NCBI RefSeq assembly: GCF_019704135.1
Contig: NZ_AP024355.1
Span: 2,350,001 to 2,414,000 of the forward strand
Source: Desulfuromonas versatilis
GTDB lineage: Bacteria; Desulfobacterota; Desulfuromonadia; Desulfuromonadales; NIT-T3
Direction: 5' to 3'
Length of the DNA: 64,000 nt
Under the pieces are notes generated by a model, which saw only the letters and a list, made by a program, of their open reading frames with translations, was not told where the DNA came from and searched no databases. Positions within the stretch are counted from its first letter, which is position 1, and each line of letters begins with the position of its first letter. This document shows, in pieces, positions 61,501-64,000 of the stretch. The position numbers and the translations under genes are program-made.

Positions 61501-61904
61501 CAGGGCATGCGCCGCACCAGCGAGGCGTTGAAGCTGTCGATGGTCTGGATGGAGAGCAGCGCCGGGTTCTCGAGCAAACGCCAGCCGCAGCGGGCATCCT
61601 GGTCGAGGGCGGCGCGGGCCAGCTTCCAGGTGAGGCGCTCGTGGGCCTTTTCCGGCATTTCGCCCAGGGCCCGCTCCAGGGCTTCGAGCAGGCGCTTGCG
61701 CATCTCGCCGGCGGCCTTGCGGGTGAAGGTGATGGCGAGGATCTCGTCGGGGCGGCGCACGCTGCCGAGCAGGGCGAGAAAGCGCTGGATCAGCAGCTCG
61801 GTCTTGCCCGAGCCGGCCGGGGCCTGGACGATGAAGGAGCCGGCCGGGTCGATGGCGGCCCGGCGTTCGGCGGCATCGGGGATGACGGGGGCGGCGCCGG
61901 TCAT
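58530..61904 (-). CDS. addA: AddA-type helicase-nuclease (double-strand break repair)
   Basis: A 1124-residue UvrD/Rep-superfamily helicase with a nuclease tail. Walker A QAPAGSGKTELLIQRF (about residues 28-42), ITFTRKAAGEMRKR (motif Ia), ILVDEFQDTSWLQYELLQ (motif II), VMTIHKSKGLEFDTVILPGL (motif V) and LLYVAATRAKSRLHL (motif VI). At the C-terminus VHAIIDRTFVDDAGVRWIIDYKTS is a PD-(D/E)xK nuclease core. With AddB it resects DNA ends for RecA-dependent repair. ATG follows GAGGAGG and overlaps the addB stop (ATGA). Confidence 0.93.
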   Translation of the reverse strand: MTGAAPVIPDAAERRAAIDPAGSFIVQAPAGSGKTELLIQRFLALLGSVRRPDEILAITFTRKAAGEMRKRLLEALERALGEMPEKAHERLTWKLARAALDQDARCGWRLLENPALLSIQTIDSFNASLVRRMPWVTRFGGVPQIAEAPEGLYRAAAEQTLERLGSSRSGAAEVGRLLAHIDNRLDLLRDLLVALLQRRDQWLRHLYRVRGAAPRQVLEEALGELVEGRLRQALAAFPPGLQRELVTLGRYAAGQFDPDDPRPLRALADLPAFPGSDSADLPAWQGLADLLLTGKGEWRKPKGLNKSAGFPTEKDGGDPQMKAAMQQLLDSLEGQSELAALLAEIRDLPRAEYPEEQWAILEALVELLPLAVAELWLVFGEQGEVDFAEIALKALAALQENEQPSELLLKLDTRLSHILVDEFQDTSWLQYELLQRLTEGWTPGDGRTLFLVGDPMQSIYRFREAEVGLFLRARAHGIGQVALQPLRLQANFRSRQGIVDWVNATFAGIFPAAEDEARGAVPYSPAHAIHSPLAAPAVAVHPFDGRDELAEAGRVIEIIRRCQAEHPGQNVAVLVRSRTHLLEILRALRAAGLAYKAQDIDLLQDRPVARDLVSLTRALLHPGDRLAWLSVLRAPWCGLALADLHALCGEQPKRAIPQLLEDPEVLGCLSADGRERAGRLSAILASGVAQRGRIGLRRLVEGCWLALGGPACVDAAGLEDAEMVLDLLDDLDHGGDLASFDELDRGLQRLFAAPDARAGDALQVMTIHKSKGLEFDTVILPGLGRRPRQGDKPLLRWLEHPECGLLLAPIEARGGNGKDPIYETIGRLERDKEDLEVSRLLYVAATRAKSRLHLLGHAGANANGDFRADAGSLLAKLWPAVQGAFVFAGPAEAPEPEPEQKPLLPIRRLPSSWQLPELVAAPVSLAAEAAKPSAARDFDAEAALFSGWEAETGRHIGTVVHGWLERIAREGLQSWPAERLKEIEVPVRRKLGSLGVPAAELDGAQEKALRALANTLASERGRWLLAARESAVCEYPLSGVIDGKRVHAIIDRTFVDDAGVRWIIDYKTSAPPKGKERSFVDEEVEKYRGQLAAYQGLFRALEPTRQLKAALYFPLVDVFAEVGG

Positions 61905-64000
61905 GCGTCCTCCTCGGGGAGCGGCTGGGCTTCGGTGATGCGGCACAGCGGTGCCAGGTCGCAGTAGCGGCAGGCCTTGACCAGGTCGACAGGGTCGACG
62001 GCCGCGGCCCCGGCCAGAAACTCGGCGCCGAGCTTATCGAGCTGACTGCGCCAATGGGCGAGCAGCGAATCCCAGTCGGCGATGGCGTTTTTCTCGGCGG
62101 CTTTCGAGCCGGCGAAGGCGTCGACCTTGGGAAGCAGCCCGGCGTCGCGGGCCACCCCCTTGAAGCCGCACTCGCCGGCCCGCAGCACGCCGAAGGCCAC
62201 CGCGCCGAGCCGCTCGCCCCCCTCGCCGATGCCGTAGACCGGCAGCTGGGGCTCGAGCAGGCGCTCGGCGAGCAGGTCGGCGAGATCGGGGCGGCCGGTC
62301 TTGTAGTCGATGATCAACCGGCTACCGTCCTCGGCGGCGTCGATGCGGTCGACCTTGGTGCGGATGGTCAGCCCGCCGAAGTTCTCGAAATGCTCCTTTT
62401 CCGATTCCTCGACCACAAAGGGCGCACGATCCAGTTCCACCCCGCCCAGCCACTCCAGGGCCAGGGCCGCCAGGCGCCGCCCCTCGATCTGCCGCAAGGC
62501 CAGGGCGCCCTCCCCTTTCCGCTCGCCGAGCTGCTCGTCGAGCACGCTCTCGACGCAGGTCTCGACGCGCTGACGAAGCTCGGTTTCGGGCAGGGCGCAG
62601 AGGGCGGCGTGGCTGCGGGTCTGCTTCCAGAAGCATTCGAGGACGGCGTGGGCGAGGTTGCCGCGGGTGCCGGGGTCGAGGCCGACCTCGGGTGATTCGA
62701 GAGCGGCCGCCCAGAGGCGGTGGTGGGCGAAGGCGCGAAACGGGCAGAGGGCCTGGTCCTTGAGCAGGCCGGTGCCGCCCTGCACCGGGCCTTCCACGGC
62801 CACCGGCGGCCCCTGGGTGTCGAGCAGCCGCTCCAGCGCGGCCGGCTCCGCCTGCAGCCGCGCGGCGGGGGCATGGCTCGGGGCCATTTGAACATCGATC
62901 GTCGGCAGGGCGCTGACGAAGGGGCTGGGGCGCAGCTCGCAGTCCCCCTCCCACTCGGGGTGGCTGAGGATCACCTCGGGAGCGGCGGCGAACAGCCGGG
63001 CGACGAGCTTTTCGGCGAAGGAGCGTTCGCGTTCGGCCCCGGCGTGGGGCATCCCCTGGGCGACCTGCAGGGGGACGGGCAGAAACGGGTTGGGGCGGGG
63101 CGGCGCCGGCAGGGCGTCCTCGGCGAGCCCCATGACCCAGAGATGGTCGAAGCTCAGGCCGGCGGCCTCGAGCACGCCGAGCACCTGCACCGGCCCGGCG
63201 GGGGCCTCGGGCTGGAAGACCGTCTCGGCGGCCAGCCGCCGCAGCAACCCGAGGGCGGCGCTGCGCTCGAGCGGGGGGCAGACTGCGTCGAGGGCGGCCA
63301 TCCCCGAGAGGGCCTTGTCCTGCCAGGCCTGGAACAGCTGGTAGTCGAGGCTGTTCAAGGGCCGCTCACCGGGCCAGCCCGCCGCCTTGAGGGTGGCGGC
63401 GAAGTGCCCGGCCCAGGCTCCGGGCTGCCGCTTGCGGGTTTCGCCGAGGTTTTTGCCCAGGCCGAGGAAAATGCCGGCCATGACCGGGGCTTCGGCCTTG
63501 GCCAGCTCCACCAGGGCGTTGAGGTGAAATTCGCCGAGGCCCTTTTTGCGCAGCCTGACCTCCACGCCGGCGCGTGCGGCGGCCTCGCTCTGCGCGCCCT
63601 TCAGGTAGGGGGAGCGCAGCAGCAGGCTGGCCTGGTCGAGGGGGAGCAGCACCCCGACGCCGAGCAGTTTGAAGGCGGCGCTCACCATCCCCTGCTCGGC
63701 CAGCGGCGCGCCGAGGGAGAGGCTGAATTTATCCTCGCCGGCGTCGCTGCGCAGTTGGGCATCGGGGTCGATCTCCTCGCGGAAGATGCGCTCGATGAGC
63801 GGCCGGTAGCGGTCGAGGTTGGGGACGACGATGCCGATGCTCCCGGCACCGGTCTCCAGCAGGCGCCGCGCCCAGCGCGCGGCGCCGCGCACCTCGCTGC
63901 GCGCATCGGCGCAGGGCAGCCGGCCGAGCCGCCCTGCGGGCTCCCGGTCGGGGGGGATCTCGCTGAGCTGGCAGCCGGCCCCGGCAAGGGCGCTGCAGAG
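61901..64000 (-). CDS. addB: AddB-type nuclease subunit (5' end outside window)
   Basis: The C-terminal 699 codons of AddB or a close relative. The nuclease core LIIDYKTGRPDLADLLAERL with EPQLPVYGI is near the C-terminus. A cysteine upstream (QALCPFRAFAHH) and the final CRYCDLAPLC (C-x2-C-x5-C) are arranged as in the Fe-S cluster of AddB. The frame is open to the window edge, so the inactive helicase-like N-terminus lies beyond. Translationally coupled to addA. Confidence 0.9.
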   Translation of the reverse strand, partial: LCSALAGAGCQLSEIPPDREPAGRLGRLPCADARSEVRGAARWARRLLETGAGSIGIVVPNLDRYRPLIERIFREEIDPDAQLRSDAGEDKFSLSLGAPLAEQGMVSAAFKLLGVGVLLPLDQASLLLRSPYLKGAQSEAAARAGVEVRLRKKGLGEFHLNALVELAKAEAPVMAGIFLGLGKNLGETRKRQPGAWAGHFAATLKAAGWPGERPLNSLDYQLFQAWQDKALSGMAALDAVCPPLERSAALGLLRRLAAETVFQPEAPAGPVQVLGVLEAAGLSFDHLWVMGLAEDALPAPPRPNPFLPVPLQVAQGMPHAGAERERSFAEKLVARLFAAAPEVILSHPEWEGDCELRPSPFVSALPTIDVQMAPSHAPAARLQAEPAALERLLDTQGPPVAVEGPVQGGTGLLKDQALCPFRAFAHHRLWAAALESPEVGLDPGTRGNLAHAVLECFWKQTRSHAALCALPETELRQRVETCVESVLDEQLGERKGEGALALRQIEGRRLAALALEWLGGVELDRAPFVVEESEKEHFENFGGLTIRTKVDRIDAAEDGSRLIIDYKTGRPDLADLLAERLLEPQLPVYGIGEGGERLGAVAFGVLRAGECGFKGVARDAGLLPKVDAFAGSKAAEKNAIADWDSLLAHWRSQLDKLGAEFLAGAAAVDPVDLVKACRYCDLAPLCRITEAQPLPEEDA

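Overview
The window looks like a chromosomal segment of a Gram-negative, anaerobic deltaproteobacterium of the Desulfuromonadales (Geobacter/Desulfuromonas/Pelobacter-like). This is inferred from gene content, not from a search. The pointers are paired phenylacetate-CoA ligases with an ACT protein and an indolepyruvate:ferredoxin oxidoreductase, a tetraheme protein with MopE-like repeats, a bacteriohemerythrin, Mce/Pqi envelope genes and OmpA-type proteins. The core is GC-rich and densely packed; a block at about 43-58 kb is visibly more AT-rich and full of repeats.

Layout. 0-7.4 kb: tail of a DEAD-box RNA helicase and its terminator, a pqiA-pqiA-pqiB-pqiC lipid-transport operon, a methyltransferase, a triplicated outer-membrane-type protein and tRNA-Pro(GGG). 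7.5-13.2 kb (minus): paaK, ACT, paaK, iorB, iorA, an aryl-acid/aromatic amino-acid module. 13.3-20.4 kb (minus): Ppx/GppA phosphatase, NptA-type Na/Pi transporter, a lipoprotein, a cNMP-binding protein, two OmpA-family proteins, a gamma-carbonic-anhydrase-like protein and IHF/HU. 20.5-26.5 kb: a TPR protein, two tandem XRE-cupin regulators, and the biotin operon bioBDA behind a BirA-type operator whose right arm contains the -35 box. 26.6-42.9 kb: a presenilin-like membrane protein, a secreted unknown, FKBP, MsrA, a lipid-linked sugar module (LAB_N, GT2, GT39), Nudix, DHOD-like, the tetraheme MopE-repeat protein, DUF945, YjdF, OsmC and others.

43-58.1 kb is an accessory island. It holds about a dozen full, partial and miniature copies of one REP/RAYT-type element with ends GGGTCGGACCAAGTTAAC, nested with an IS3-family element, a group II intron and an IS21-family remnant. 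Between them sit small low-GC genes of unknown function, at least one attC-like integron site, a pair of tiny proteins, an AAA ATPase and a 16-residue-repeat protein. 58.4-64 kb: an addAB-type helicase-nuclease operon that runs off the right edge.

The strongest observations are the presenilin-like protein (two aspartates and a PALP motif in family spacing), the intron inserted exactly inside the REP-element terminus, the BirA-controlled promoter, the tetraheme protein with nine Ca-binding-type repeats, and the attC-like cassette remnants within the REP-riddled island.
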